A stretch of 44,356 nt of DNA from an uncultured Bacilli bacterium (GTDB taxonomy: Bacteria; Bacillota_I; Bacilli_A; RF39; UBA660): NCBI GenBank assembly GCA_934097085.1, contig CAKONK010000013.1, positions 1 to 44,356 of the forward strand, written 5' to 3'. The stretch's first letter is position 1. Each line of letters opens with the position of its first letter. A program made the position numbers and the translations under genes. This document shows positions 1-8,167 of this stretch, in pieces. Under the pieces are notes generated by a model. The model had not been told where the DNA came from and did no database searches. It saw nothing but the letters and a program-made list of their open reading frames with translations.

Positions 1-566
1 CACTTACAACATTTACTTTTTCTTCTGTTGTTGATTCTTCCTTGCTTGAACAACGGCTCTCAATTTTTTTGAGTATTTTAACTCCGCCTTTAAATATAAG
101 TTTTCTTTTTTTAATCTTTCATTTTCTTCTTCGATAGTTTCTTTTTTGCCTGTTATTTTAGGCTTTTTTGACATAGTTAGACTCCTGCCTCGCTTTCGTT
201 CAACTATATTATAACCCATTTCTTTATAATTTTTAATCCAATTTGCTAACATTCCTGGACTAGATAATCCTTCATCAATTGCAACAGATAAAAGGGATTC
301 GTTATTTAATAATACAAGATTAATAATTCGCTCCTTTTCATAAGATGTAAATTTTCTGTTTCTATTTTTCCTTAAAATATCATAACCATGCTTATCTATT
401 AATCTAGTTAAATATTCAACATTAGCATGTAATATTTTATATTTTGAACACAATGATGAAATTGATACTCCTGATTTTCTATCATTATACAAATTTATTT
501 TATCTTCAAATGATAATTTTCCCATATAAAAACCTCGTTTCTATTTTGTCCAAGAAACGGTGTTCA
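1..566 (-). mobile_element. IS3-family insertion sequence, left end only (continues outside the window)
   Basis: The minus strand carries an OrfA-type transposase gene preceded by a terminal sequence reading TGAACACCGTTTCTTGGACA from position 566 inward. That is the TG...CACC...TGGACA style of IS3/IS150-group inverted repeats. The OrfB integrase would lie to the left of base 1, so neither the right inverted repeat nor the target duplication can be seen. The element ends 23 bp beyond the recD2 stop codon, so it inserted in the 3' flank without breaking that gene. The family call is from motif recognition; the subgroup is inferred. Confidence 0.75.
13..525 (-). CDS. IS3-family transposase OrfA (helix-turn-helix subunit)
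   Basis: This 170-aa protein has two helix-turn-helix-like segments (about residues 5-50 and 60-105, the second with the SLLSVAIDEGLSSPGMLANW pattern). They are followed by a basic stretch and a C-terminal leucine-zipper-like coiled coil (EEENERLKKENLYLKAELKY). This is the layout of InsJ/IS150-type OrfA, which binds the element's ends and joins OrfB to form the transposase. The end is lysine/glutamine rich with an A-rich run just before the stop, where IS3 elements often shift frame into orfB, but I do not see a perfect slippery heptamer. OrfB is outside the window, so activity cannot be judged. Confidence 0.85.
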   Translation of the reverse strand: MGKLSFEDKINLYNDRKSGVSISSLCSKYKILHANVEYLTRLIDKHGYDILRKNRNRKFTSYEKERIINLVLLNNESLLSVAIDEGLSSPGMLANWIKNYKEMGYNIVERKRGRSLTMSKKPKITGKKETIEEENERLKKENLYLKAELKYSKKLRAVVQARKNQQQKKK

Positions 567-589
567 TATCAGTATAACGCTTACATTTT

Positions 590-2785
590 TTATATATCAT
601 AATTACTTTGTAAAAATTCTTTTAAAGAAGTTCTTCTTTCTTTAGAATAATTATTTGAAACAGCCCTTATAAATGAAGATGGATCACCAATTATAGTAAG
701 ACTTTTTTTAGCTCGTGATACACCAGTATAAATAAGTTTATTATAAAGCATTATTGAGTAATCTTTACTAAGTGGCATAATAACATGTTCAAATTCACTA
801 CCTTGACTTTTATGTATTGTAATTGCATAAGCAAGAGTAATATTTTTTAAATCTTTTTTTTCATAAAACACAAGATTTCCATCAAAGTCAATAGATATTT
901 TTAATTTATCATCACTGCCTGTATAAATATTAGTTATTTTACCAATATCACCATTAAATACATTATTATCTGAATCATTTACAAGTTGTAGTACTTTGTC
1001 ACCTACTCTATAAATTTTATCTCCATATTTAACTTCGAATAAATTTTTTTCTTTATTATAAACTTTTTCTAAATATTTATTTAAATTATCTATTCCATTT
1101 ATACCTTTATACATTGGAGCTAAAACTTGCATTTTAGTTTCATCAATACCCTTTGTTAAACCATAATTTACACATTTAATAACTGTTTCAAGTATTTTAT
1201 CCTCGCTTGTAATTATAAATGAATAATCATCTCTTTTTGAAGTAAAATCATCTTCGAGATTTTGAGCTTTAATATCTTTTGCTAAAAAAGGTATATAAGA
1301 ATTATCACTTTGTCTATAAATAGTTGAAAGCATATTAAAGGAAAATAAATCACTTTCTATTAAATCATGAAGTACAAGACCAGGACCAACTGAAGGAAGC
1401 TGATAAATATCTCCGACTAAAATAAGTTTAATATTTGAGTTATAAGCACAAAGAAGTGCTTTCATAAGAGATACATCAATCATAGAGCATTCATCCACTA
1501 TAACAAGTTTATGAAAAAGTTTATTATGTTCATTAAATTCAAAAGAATCTTCCTCTTTATGCCATCTTAATAGTCTATGTATTGTTTGAGCACCAAGACC
1601 TGTAGATAAACTTAACTTTTTAGCGGCTTTACCTGTTGGAGCAAGTAATATTATATTACTAGCAACTTCATCTTTATTATATTTATTTTCTTTAATAAAA
1701 AGTTTTACAATAGCATTAATTATAGTAGTTTTACCAGTACCAGGTCCACCAGAAATAATAGATATATTTTCTTTTAAACTATTTTCAATAGCCTTTATTT
1801 GTTCAGGTGAATACTCTTTACCAGTATCTTTTTCAATATCTTTTATTTTATCTAAAAGCGATGGATATTCTTTCTTTTTTTGCTTATCTATTAAATATAA
1901 GTATCTTGCAATATCTTTTTCTTCATCATAATATTTTTTTAAATAATATCTACTTCCATCTTTTATAATACTTTTCTCTTGTACTAAAGAAGATAATATA
2001 TTATCAAAATCCTCACTATCAAGATTTATTTCATAAATAGATCTTAAATATTTATAAATATCCTCTTTATAGGAATATGTACATCCTTCGGTAAATGATA
2101 TATCAACAAAAGTATTTAAAAGACATTCTTTACATCTTAAATTATCATCTTTAGAAATATTTCTTTTATATAAATCATCTAAAAATTTAAAATCAAATAT
2201 ATCTTTCATTAAATATAAATTACCTTCGATAATCGGCGTAATATCTGTATAATGTTTATTAATTGCTTTGGCTGCTTGTTCATAAGAAAAACCATAAGAA
2301 GTAAGTTTTTTAATTATTTCATCATCTTTTTCATATTTAATTAAACTTCCATATATTTTCGAAGCTTTTAAAGTAGTCATTCCTTTAATATTAAATAAAT
2401 TATTTATATCTTCTTTAATAATTTTAATTGAATTTACTCCATAAGTATCAACTATTCTTTTGGCAAATACTTTAGAGCACCCTTCGACAAAAGGACTTTC
2501 TAAAAATTTAATAATTTCCTCTTCAGTTGTAGGCATAATAGCACTTAATCTATAACCAGAAAATTGCCAAGAATATTTAGGATGATTTAAAGTATTACCA
2601 TATACTTTATATTTAACATCAAGTCTAATATTAGGTAAAACTCCTGTTACATGGATTAAACTAGCCATATTTTCTTTAATAAAAGTATCATCAGTATCCT
2701 CAACTTTAAAAAGAGTAACAACAAAGTTACTTTCTTTATTTTCATAAATAATCTTTTTAAATTTACCTATTATATACTTTTCCAT
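590..2785 (-). CDS. recD2: ATP-dependent RecD-like DNA helicase RecD2
   Basis: This 731-aa superfamily 1B 5'-3' helicase is the RecD2 type, which acts without RecBC in replication-fork and repair work. Visible are an N-terminal OB-like region, a helix-hairpin-helix region with the YGFSYEQAAKAI segment, Walker A GGPGTGKTT (about residue 345), Walker B VIVDECSMID, and the C-terminal helicase motif AYAITIHKSQGSEF. Length is near the family norm of about 720-800. Its ATG overlaps the upstream mtaB stop by one base (TAATG), so the two are translationally coupled. An IS3-family element sits just past its stop codon. Confidence 0.93.
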   Translation of the reverse strand: MEKYIIGKFKKIIYENKESNFVVTLFKVEDTDDTFIKENMASLIHVTGVLPNIRLDVKYKVYGNTLNHPKYSWQFSGYRLSAIMPTTEEEIIKFLESPFVEGCSKVFAKRIVDTYGVNSIKIIKEDINNLFNIKGMTTLKASKIYGSLIKYEKDDEIIKKLTSYGFSYEQAAKAINKHYTDITPIIEGNLYLMKDIFDFKFLDDLYKRNISKDDNLRCKECLLNTFVDISFTEGCTYSYKEDIYKYLRSIYEINLDSEDFDNILSSLVQEKSIIKDGSRYYLKKYYDEEKDIARYLYLIDKQKKKEYPSLLDKIKDIEKDTGKEYSPEQIKAIENSLKENISIISGGPGTGKTTIINAIVKLFIKENKYNKDEVASNIILLAPTGKAAKKLSLSTGLGAQTIHRLLRWHKEEDSFEFNEHNKLFHKLVIVDECSMIDVSLMKALLCAYNSNIKLILVGDIYQLPSVGPGLVLHDLIESDLFSFNMLSTIYRQSDNSYIPFLAKDIKAQNLEDDFTSKRDDYSFIITSEDKILETVIKCVNYGLTKGIDETKMQVLAPMYKGINGIDNLNKYLEKVYNKEKNLFEVKYGDKIYRVGDKVLQLVNDSDNNVFNGDIGKITNIYTGSDDKLKISIDFDGNLVFYEKKDLKNITLAYAITIHKSQGSEFEHVIMPLSKDYSIMLYNKLIYTGVSRAKKSLTIIGDPSSFIRAVSNNYSKERRTSLKEFLQSNYDI

Positions 2786-4017
2786 TAAACTATTAAATTA
2801 TATATTTCTCCTTTATGTAATTTTTCATTTGTATGAACCATTAAATAATTTGAGGTATGTCCTTTTGATCCAAACTCTGATACCTCTTCGATTAAAACAT
2901 CTTTCTTTTTACCTTTAAATTTATCATAATAAGATTTTTCTAAATTATCAGATAATTCAAGTAATTTTTTAACTCTTTCATGTTTGATATTTTCAGGTAC
3001 TTTTCCATCCATCATACTTGCTTTTGTTCCTTTTCTTTCCGAATAAGGAAATGCATGAATTTTAGAAAAATTTACTCTTTTGCATGTCTCTAAAGTTTCT
3101 AAAAACATTTCTTCAGTTTCACCAGGAAAACCTACAATTACATCTGTGGTAATTGAAATATCTGGTCTAACACTTCTTATCATATCTATTTTATCAAAGA
3201 AATATTTTAAATCATATTTTCTATTCATTAGCTTCAAGATACTATCACTTCCTGACTGAAGTGGTATATGAATATGATCACATATTTTATTATTATTTTT
3301 AAGTTCTTCGATAAACTTATCATTTATTTGAGTTATTTCAATACTTGATTGTCTTATTCTTTCTATACCATTTATTTTACTCATTTCATGTATTAAATCA
3401 GTTAAATCTTTACCATTAGACTCATAACCTCCGGTATCAATACCTGTTAAAACGATTTCTTTATAACCATTATTTGCAAGATGCTCTACTTCCTTTAAAA
3501 CTAGAGAAAAATCTTTACTTCTTTTTTTACCCCTTACAAAAGGTATAACACAGTATGAACAAAAATTATCACAACCATCTTCGATTTTAATATATGCTCT
3601 TGTGTGATCTGATATATCAACTTCCATATTTTCAAAAGGTAAATCACGAGTTTTTGCTACATACTCTACTGGAGTTTTATCATCAAGATACTTTTCAATA
3701 ATACTTACGATATTACTCTTATTAATATTTCCCATTAAAATATTTATACCTAAATCATCATACTTAGTTTTATCATTTTGAACAGAGCATCCACACACAA
3801 CTAAAATAGCATTTGGATTTTCTCTTTTAAGTCTACGTACCTCTTTTAAACTCTTTTTATCTGAGGTATCAGTAACTGTACAAGTATTTAAGATTAAAAT
3901 ATCGCATTTTTCATTTAAATTGCAAAAAGAAAACCCGTTTTTAACTAAGGCTTCCTTCATAAAATTACTTTCATAACTATTTACTTTACATCCAAGTGTA
4001 ATTATATTAAATTTCAT
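2785..4017 (-). CDS. mtaB: tRNA t6A37 methylthiotransferase MtaB
   Basis: This 410-aa radical-SAM methylthiotransferase of the MiaB/RimO/MtaB family converts t6A37 of ANN-decoding tRNAs to ms2t6A. The N-terminal UPF0004 domain has cluster cysteines in TLGCKVN, LNTCTV and VCGCSVQ. The radical SAM triad CDNFCSYC sits near residue 148. The family's RIRQSSIEI and HIPLQSGSDSIL blocks follow, and a short C-terminal TRAM-like region (about 350-410) is present. The TLGCKVNSYES opening distinguishes MtaB from MiaB. It is slightly shorter than usual (about 430-450) because the TRAM end is compact. It starts 10 bp after the preceding membrane-protein gene and overlaps recD2. Confidence 0.92.
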   Translation of the reverse strand: MKFNIITLGCKVNSYESNFMKEALVKNGFSFCNLNEKCDILILNTCTVTDTSDKKSLKEVRRLKRENPNAILVVCGCSVQNDKTKYDDLGINILMGNINKSNIVSIIEKYLDDKTPVEYVAKTRDLPFENMEVDISDHTRAYIKIEDGCDNFCSYCVIPFVRGKKRSKDFSLVLKEVEHLANNGYKEIVLTGIDTGGYESNGKDLTDLIHEMSKINGIERIRQSSIEITQINDKFIEELKNNNKICDHIHIPLQSGSDSILKLMNRKYDLKYFFDKIDMIRSVRPDISITTDVIVGFPGETEEMFLETLETCKRVNFSKIHAFPYSERKGTKASMMDGKVPENIKHERVKKLLELSDNLEKSYYDKFKGKKKDVLIEEVSEFGSKGHTSNYLMVHTNEKLHKGEIYNLIV

Positions 4018-4026
4018 ATATCCCCC

Positions 4027-4536
4027 TTAATTTAATGATTTTGAAAGTTCTTTTAAAGTTTTTAAAAACTCTTCTTCCTTTCTTAGACTCATTAAATGAA
4101 CTTCCATTTTAATTGGTTCACTTTTCTTTACATTGATTAAATTATTTAAATCTACAGTTTTTACAAGAACATCGCCATTTTTTTCTTCGTTCAAATAATT
4201 TAGTTCATATTGTCCAGTATTTGATAAAAGTTCATCATAACTTATAATTGCTTTTTCTTCCTCTTCTTTTTCATATGGTGTAAAATCTATTGGTTTAATA
4301 TTTTTTAAGGCAGTTGCTATTTCATTTAGTTCCGGATCTTTCACATCTTTATTTTTATTGACATTTTCAATCTCATTTAAAACTAAATTATCAGTAAGTT
4401 CATCAGTTTCATTACTGTTTATTTTTATAAAGTAGATTAAAGATACCACAAGTATAATTAGAAATACCACAGTAAAGAAAAATACATAATCTATAAATGC
4501 TAAACTTTTTAAAAATGTAATAATATCATTTAACAT
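4027..4536 (-). CDS. Small single-pass membrane protein, unknown function
   Basis: I chose the ATG at 4536 (169 aa) over an upstream ATG at 4572. The upstream ATG lies above the probable transcription start and has no ribosome binding site, while an AAGAAGTGA stretch precedes the ATG at 4536. The protein has one hydrophobic helix near residues 17-40 (VFFFTVVFLIILVVSLIYFI). A long charged cytoplasmic-type tail follows, rich in Glu/Lys/Asn, with no catalytic motif I recognise. The low-complexity acidic tail and the operon position ahead of mtaB-recD2 resemble unnamed membrane proteins seen in small Bacillota genomes. No function is proposed. Confidence 0.75.
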   Translation of the reverse strand: MLNDIITFLKSLAFIDYVFFFTVVFLIILVVSLIYFIKINSNETDELTDNLVLNEIENVNKNKDVKDPELNEIATALKNIKPIDFTPYEKEEEEKAIISYDELLSNTGQYELNYLNEEKNGDVLVKTVDLNNLINVKKSEPIKMEVHLMSLRKEEEFLKTLKELSKSLN

Positions 4537-4559
4537 AAAATCACTTCTTTCATAAAAAT

Positions 4560-4588
4560 ATTGTAGCAACATTTAAATAAAATTTAAA
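4560..4588 (-). promoter_or_regulatory. SigA-type promoter for the membrane protein-mtaB-recD2 operon
   Basis: On the minus strand TTTAAA (4588-4583) is followed after 17 bp by TACAAT (4565-4560). Transcription would start near 4553, which supports initiation of the downstream ORF at 4536 rather than 4572. Confidence 0.6.
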
Positions 4589-4639
4589 GTATTTTTGTAA
4601 TATTTTTAATTTATAGATGTAAAAAGTGTAAAGTTATAT

Positions 4640-6205
4640 TTAATTTACTACCTCATAAACATTATTCCAAGTTCCATTGCCAGATAGTTTAACGTTTTTT
4701 GATAAACTTATGACAGGTCTGATTCCAAGAGTAGAAAGTACTGGAGAACTACCAATAGCCCCTTGAGCACTAATACTAAACACATTAGCACGGTTAGGAG
4801 AATAATTACCTTCAAAATAATTAGGAGAACCAAACCAATATGCTTGATTTGTATATAAATAATAAGAACTATTATTTAAACTACCAGCTCCTCCAGATGA
4901 AAAAGGATCAGATTTACCATATACTCCACCAGCCATTACTATTTCGTCAGCGGTTATTAAACCTACTGGGTAATCTAAGGTTTTATTTCCTATACTGCTT
5001 GTTTTTAATGTGAATTTATCACTGTTTGTCGGACATGTTAATATTGGCTTTTTATCCGTATATAGTCTTGTATATATCTCATAGTAAATTGATTCTGATG
5101 ACCATTGTTCAGTAGTTACACTTCTGTCATTACAAAATATTTGATCTTGTGATACTAACGCTTTTGTTGCTGTATCTTTTTCTAGAGTTGTAGTTTTATA
5201 CCAATTTTCTAATGTTCCCTTAATTGTACTTGATGTACTATTGCCGTGTTGCTGAACGGATGTATACATATATCCAACAAGTGATGGATTATTATAAGTA
5301 CTATTAAAAGCACCTGTACTTATTTGGGTTCCTGTTCCTGTCATTACTACTTTAGTACTTTCAGTTGGAGCGGTTGTTCCTGAATATATCATTCTTATGG
5401 AACCATCTCCATTTATTCGAATTATTCGCCAATACATATAATTTCCATTAGTATCTTTTCCAAATTTTACCCAGTTATTATTTACTGCTCCCCTAAAGTA
5501 ATATGATTTCATTCCAGTTGTTGCAGTATAATCATCATCTGCTGCATACAGTCCCTCATTTGTTGTGGCAACTGTACTAAAATCCGGTATTGTTTCATTT
5601 AATGTATTATTTGCTAAAATTGTTTTCCATCCTTTTGCCACTAAATCTATTACGTCTGATACAGCTTTATTTCCTGCACCATCTTTTACCCATAAATAAT
5701 AGGTTCCTTCGGTTGTTATAGTGGTACTTAAATTATATGTTGTTCCACTTATTGTAGTCCAACTTGTTGGTTCAGTACTATTACTTGTACTTATTCCATA
5801 ACCTGATAAACTTTCATTGTCTATTAGTGTTGCTGTTATTGTTGTATCATTGACTACCAAATTAGATATTACTGGTTTCTCTGTATCAGTTATTATATCA
5901 AAATATAAATAACATTTGTCGCTGCCTATGAAAGAAAATCCTATTTTACCTGTGGTATTGTCATAACTTAAAATTTTGCCATTATTCTCACAATGTGTTT
6001 TTTCCTCATTTATTTTATAATTACCGATGGGTATACTATCTGAACTTGTTTCTACACCATTTGCATCCTTTACTACTATTGCTAAATTTTCTTGTCTTTT
6101 CCATTTTGTTTTAGTTACTTCATTTTTATTTTTATACGTAATATTTAATACTATTACTCCTATAAATATAAACACGAACAAGCATAATTTTATTTTTTTA
6201 TTCAT
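4640..6205 (-). CDS. Secreted/anchored protein with Ig-like domain and shared C-terminal variable module
   Basis: This 521-aa protein begins with a Lys-rich start and a hydrophobic segment (residues 5-23), a signal peptide or membrane anchor. An Ig-like or fibronectin-like module follows (about 110-190: DTEKPVISNLVV through YLWVKDGAGN). The C-terminal module (about 205-521) is also found in the proteins at 6904, 11579 and 42547: YYFRGAV, YWRIIRINGDGSIRMIYSG, DQIFCNDR, YPVGLITADE, YYLYT...YWFGSP, and a final RPVISLS...GTWNNVYEV. It resembles DUF6273-like or C-type-lectin-like extracellular modules from gut Bacillota, an inference from memory. No LPXTG motif is seen. The stretch between YWFGSP and RPVISL diverges strongly from its paralogs. 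An inverted-repeat cassette lies just upstream. Confidence 0.8.
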   Translation of the reverse strand: MNKKIKLCLFVFIFIGVIVLNITYKNKNEVTKTKWKRQENLAIVVKDANGVETSSDSIPIGNYKINEEKTHCENNGKILSYDNTTGKIGFSFIGSDKCYLYFDIITDTEKPVISNLVVNDTTITATLIDNESLSGYGISTSNSTEPTSWTTISGTTYNLSTTITTEGTYYLWVKDGAGNKAVSDVIDLVAKGWKTILANNTLNETIPDFSTVATTNEGLYAADDDYTATTGMKSYYFRGAVNNNWVKFGKDTNGNYMYWRIIRINGDGSIRMIYSGTTAPTESTKVVMTGTGTQISTGAFNSTYNNPSLVGYMYTSVQQHGNSTSSTIKGTLENWYKTTTLEKDTATKALVSQDQIFCNDRSVTTEQWSSESIYYEIYTRLYTDKKPILTCPTNSDKFTLKTSSIGNKTLDYPVGLITADEIVMAGGVYGKSDPFSSGGAGSLNNSSYYLYTNQAYWFGSPNYFEGNYSPNRANVFSISAQGAIGSSPVLSTLGIRPVISLSKNVKLSGNGTWNNVYEVVN

Positions 6206-6221
6206 AACTACTCCATCCCAC

Positions 6222-6410
6222 GTAAATACTAGGAATATGTTTCTTAAATTATATAGATTTATGAAAATATAGGGGCTATTTTTCGTTAGAAAGGACTTGA
6301 AAAATATATAAAAAGATGATTTAATTATATTGAAAGTAACGTAAATACGAAGGTGTTTTTTCTTAAATCTATATAATAAGAGAAAAAACGAACAAGGTAA
6401 ATACTGGGAT
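6222..6410 (-). repeat. Inverted-repeat regulatory cassette, copy 1 (upstream of the 4640-6205 gene)
   Basis: A proximal arm (about 6238-6268) and a distal arm (about 6355-6388) are imperfect inverted copies sharing a 14-bp core, ATTATATAGATTTA. Between them lies a roughly 85-bp centre that is nearly identical to the centre of copy 2 at 13.4 kb (AAGGACTTGAAAAA, TTATATTGAAAGTAAC). Each arm contains TATAAT facing away from the centre. Outside the arms are near-identical direct repeats (GTAAATACTAGGAAT and GTAAATACTGGGATT). It probably carries the promoter for the secreted protein. Whether it is an invertible switch, a divergent promoter pair or an RNA stem cannot be decided from one orientation. 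Confidence 0.65.
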
Positions 6411-6524
6411 TTTGGCCATTCTTAGTATTTTTTAATATCATAAAAAAATTAACATGTTTATATGCTAATTTTGTATTTTTTAAAACAAATTCATGTCTTA
6501 TTTTGACATGTTTTGTCGAATCGC

Positions 6525-6552
6525 TTGCAATCAGTTTTTTATTGTGTATAAT
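6525..6552 (+). promoter_or_regulatory. Promoter of the small hydrophobic peptide gene
   Basis: TTGCAA (6525-6530), a 16-bp spacer and TATAAT (6547-6552) predict a start near 6559, exactly where the left inverted repeat begins. A 6-bp inverted repeat, CATGTC/GACATG, lies just upstream at 6492-6510 and could be an operator. Confidence 0.7.
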
Positions 6553-6559
6553 AACTACT

Positions 6560-6845
6560 CGAACGTGCAGGAAATGGCGTTACCTTCTTAATTTTTTCTA
6601 GGGGTTTTGGTGCACCAAGATTAAAACTAGACGAAAGGAGGAATGTAAATGACCAAAAAGAAACTCGAAAGAGTAGTAATTTTGATTATCGTTTTGTTAC
6701 TCTGGAATAGCTATCCAGAATATATAAAACGCGCCGTCCAGATTATGATAGAAATCATTATGTGGTTATACCATGTTTTGAAATCTATTATAGCCGGATA
6801 GCGCTATCCACGTAAATTGGGTAACGCAAACTTCCTTCACGTTCA
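6560..6845. repeat. Imperfect inverted repeats enclosing the peptide gene
   Basis: The left arm (6560-6584) and right arm (6820-6845) are complementary at about 20 of 25 positions: GGTAACGC, TTCCT and CACGTTC match, with one indel. The left arm would be the extreme 5' end of the sense transcript and the right arm its 3' untranslated region, so the mRNA ends could pair. The right arm is also the predicted 5' end of an antisense RNA. A perfect 14-bp palindrome, GGATAGCGCTATCC (6796-6809), overlaps the peptide stop codon. Confidence 0.7.
6649..6801 (+). CDS. 50-aa hydrophobic peptide, candidate type I toxin
   Basis: This small ORF has a strong ribosome binding site (AAAGGAGG, ending 8 bp before the ATG). 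The peptide starts MTKKKLERVV and has a transmembrane helix at about residues 9-18. A second amphipathic or hydrophobic helix covers about 28-49 and ends LKSIIAG. A Lys-rich N-terminus, single spanning segment and size of 50 aa fit type I toxin-antitoxin peptides or small holin-like proteins; I recognise no named family. Its base composition is visibly less A+T-rich than its neighbours. It is the only plus-strand gene in the first 39 kb. Inverted repeats, an antisense promoter and a long leader (about 90 nt) support RNA-level control, an inference. Confidence 0.65.
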   Translation: MTKKKLERVVILIIVLLLWNSYPEYIKRAVQIMIEIIMWLYHVLKSIIAG

Positions 6846-6848
6846 CCT
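6655..6848 (-). ncRNA. Candidate antisense RNA to the peptide mRNA
   Basis: The predicted promoter at 6855-6884 would start an RNA near 6848 that runs through the right inverted repeat and antisense to almost all of the peptide ORF. A small hairpin ACTC-TTTC-GAGT followed by a T-rich tract (about 6674-6653, minus strand) could end it, giving about 190 nt. Its predicted 5' end resembles the 5' end of the sense transcript. This is a prediction from promoter and terminator patterns only. Confidence 0.4.
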
Positions 6849-6854
6849 ATTTAT

Positions 6855-6884
6855 AATATAACATTTATTTATATATTTATGCAA
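6855..6884 (-). promoter_or_regulatory. Candidate antisense promoter downstream of the peptide gene
   Basis: On the minus strand TTGCAT (6884-6879), 18 bp and TATATT (6860-6855) point back into the peptide gene. The arrangement mirrors the sense promoter (TTGCA ... TATA ... GAACGTG). Confidence 0.45.
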
Positions 6885-6903
6885 GTAGTTTTACTTGTGT
6901 TTT
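6881..6903 (+). terminator. Terminator of the peptide transcript
   Basis: CAAGT-AGTTTT-ACTTG is followed by TGTTTTTT. It would end the plus-strand transcript at about 345 nt, abutting the stop codon of the convergent gene at 6904. Confidence 0.55.
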
Positions 6904-8130
6904 TTAATTACTAATTAACTTATATGGATTAGAACTTGTGCCATCACCTTCGACTAATGCTGTTTTAATAATTGTAATAACTGGTCTAACACTTCTTAGA
7001 AATGAACCTGATACATCACTTAAAACTTTACCATTTTTTGAAAGTGCAAATGGATAATAGATACCATTTACAAGTTTAGAACTACTCATTAAAAATGAAT
7101 CTGTTTCTATACTTTCATTATATAAGTAATAAGACGTATTCTCTTCATTTGGAGAGGCTCCCGCAAAAAGAACTTCATCAACAGTTAAAAGTGCCACTTT
7201 ACTTGTTACTTTATCACTTAAGCATATAAATGATGGAATATAATCTTCGACTACTCTTGTATATGCATAAAAAATATTATCATTTAATAAAACATCATTA
7301 CAATATTTTTGAGTTGCTAAAAATGATGTATAATCACCTAAATTAATTGTAATCCAAGAATCTAAATATGTTTTAATAACTGAATCTTTATAACTATACT
7401 TTTCATTTGAATCAACATATTTTTTTAGTTCTCCCGTATCACCATTAAGAACAAGTCTTACACTACCATCACCATTTATTCTAACAATTTTAAAACTTAA
7501 ATTATTTATACTAACATTATTATTTTGAACATTACCCCTAAAATAATATGACACGCCATAATCATCTACAGTTTTAATCAAACCTTCATCTTCAGTAGCA
7601 ATAGAACTACCAACAGCGGTTTTACTTTCACTTTTTATTTCATTATTTTTAAGAATAGTTTCCGCAAAAGTATTGTTATTTAAATATTCTTGCATAACAT
7701 TAAGTTCAACACTTGCTTCTTTATCTGATGTATTTGTAAATGCTAACTCATAATCGTGAATTTCGCCTTTTTTAATAAGAATATAACTTGATACAATTTC
7801 ATTATGTTTAGGTAGATCATCATTTACATTTATAAGAGCATTATCAGTTAAGGTATATGTAACGCCTTTTACATTTTTTGGATTAATAAACTCAATATAA
7901 TAGTAAATATCCTCATCCCCATTATTAATAATTGTTATTTTAGTTTTTAATTCTTTATCAATTTTAAGTTTTTTTCCATTATGAAAGTTAATTGATAAAT
8001 CACCAGTTATTTTTATATCTCCATCACTTAAACGCACCTTTTTATAAACAAAATAAAATGCAAATAATACAATCGCTATTATTAAAAGCATCATTATAAA
8101 TCCAAGTGCACTTTTAAATCTTGCTCTCAT
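6904..8130 (-). CDS. Membrane-anchored protein with a shorter form of the shared C-terminal module
   Basis: This 408-aa protein has an N-terminal hydrophobic helix (residues 9-29) after basic residues. An extracellular beta-rich domain follows (about 38-150; ITINNNGDEDIYYYIEFINPKN resembles DUF11-like or transglutaminase-type stalk domains). The C-terminal module is shared with the proteins at 4640, 11579 and 42547: YYFRGNVQNN, KIVRINGDGSVRLVLNG, YCNDVLLND, ALLTVDEVLFAG, SYYLYNES, and RPVITIIKTALVEGDGTSSNPYKLI. It lacks the YW(F/T/V)GSP motif and has the most diverged version. No sortase motif is visible. It probably sits on the cell surface; function unknown. It has no inverted-repeat cassette upstream, unlike its relatives. 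Confidence 0.75.
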   Translation of the reverse strand: MRARFKSALGFIMMLLIIAIVLFAFYFVYKKVRLSDGDIKITGDLSINFHNGKKLKIDKELKTKITIINNGDEDIYYYIEFINPKNVKGVTYTLTDNALINVNDDLPKHNEIVSSYILIKKGEIHDYELAFTNTSDKEASVELNVMQEYLNNNTFAETILKNNEIKSESKTAVGSSIATEDEGLIKTVDDYGVSYYFRGNVQNNNVSINNLSFKIVRINGDGSVRLVLNGDTGELKKYVDSNEKYSYKDSVIKTYLDSWITINLGDYTSFLATQKYCNDVLLNDNIFYAYTRVVEDYIPSFICLSDKVTSKVALLTVDEVLFAGASPNEENTSYYLYNESIETDSFLMSSSKLVNGIYYPFALSKNGKVLSDVSGSFLRSVRPVITIIKTALVEGDGTSSNPYKLISN

Positions 8131-8167
8131 TTACTTCATCCTTACTACTAAAGTATATCATTTAATT

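Noticed and set aside
6027..6272. Plus-strand 81-codon ORF overlapping the start of the 4640-6205 gene
   Set aside because: Hydrophobic by virtue of being antisense to a signal peptide and A+T-rich upstream DNA. No ribosome binding site; it crosses the inverted-repeat cassette.
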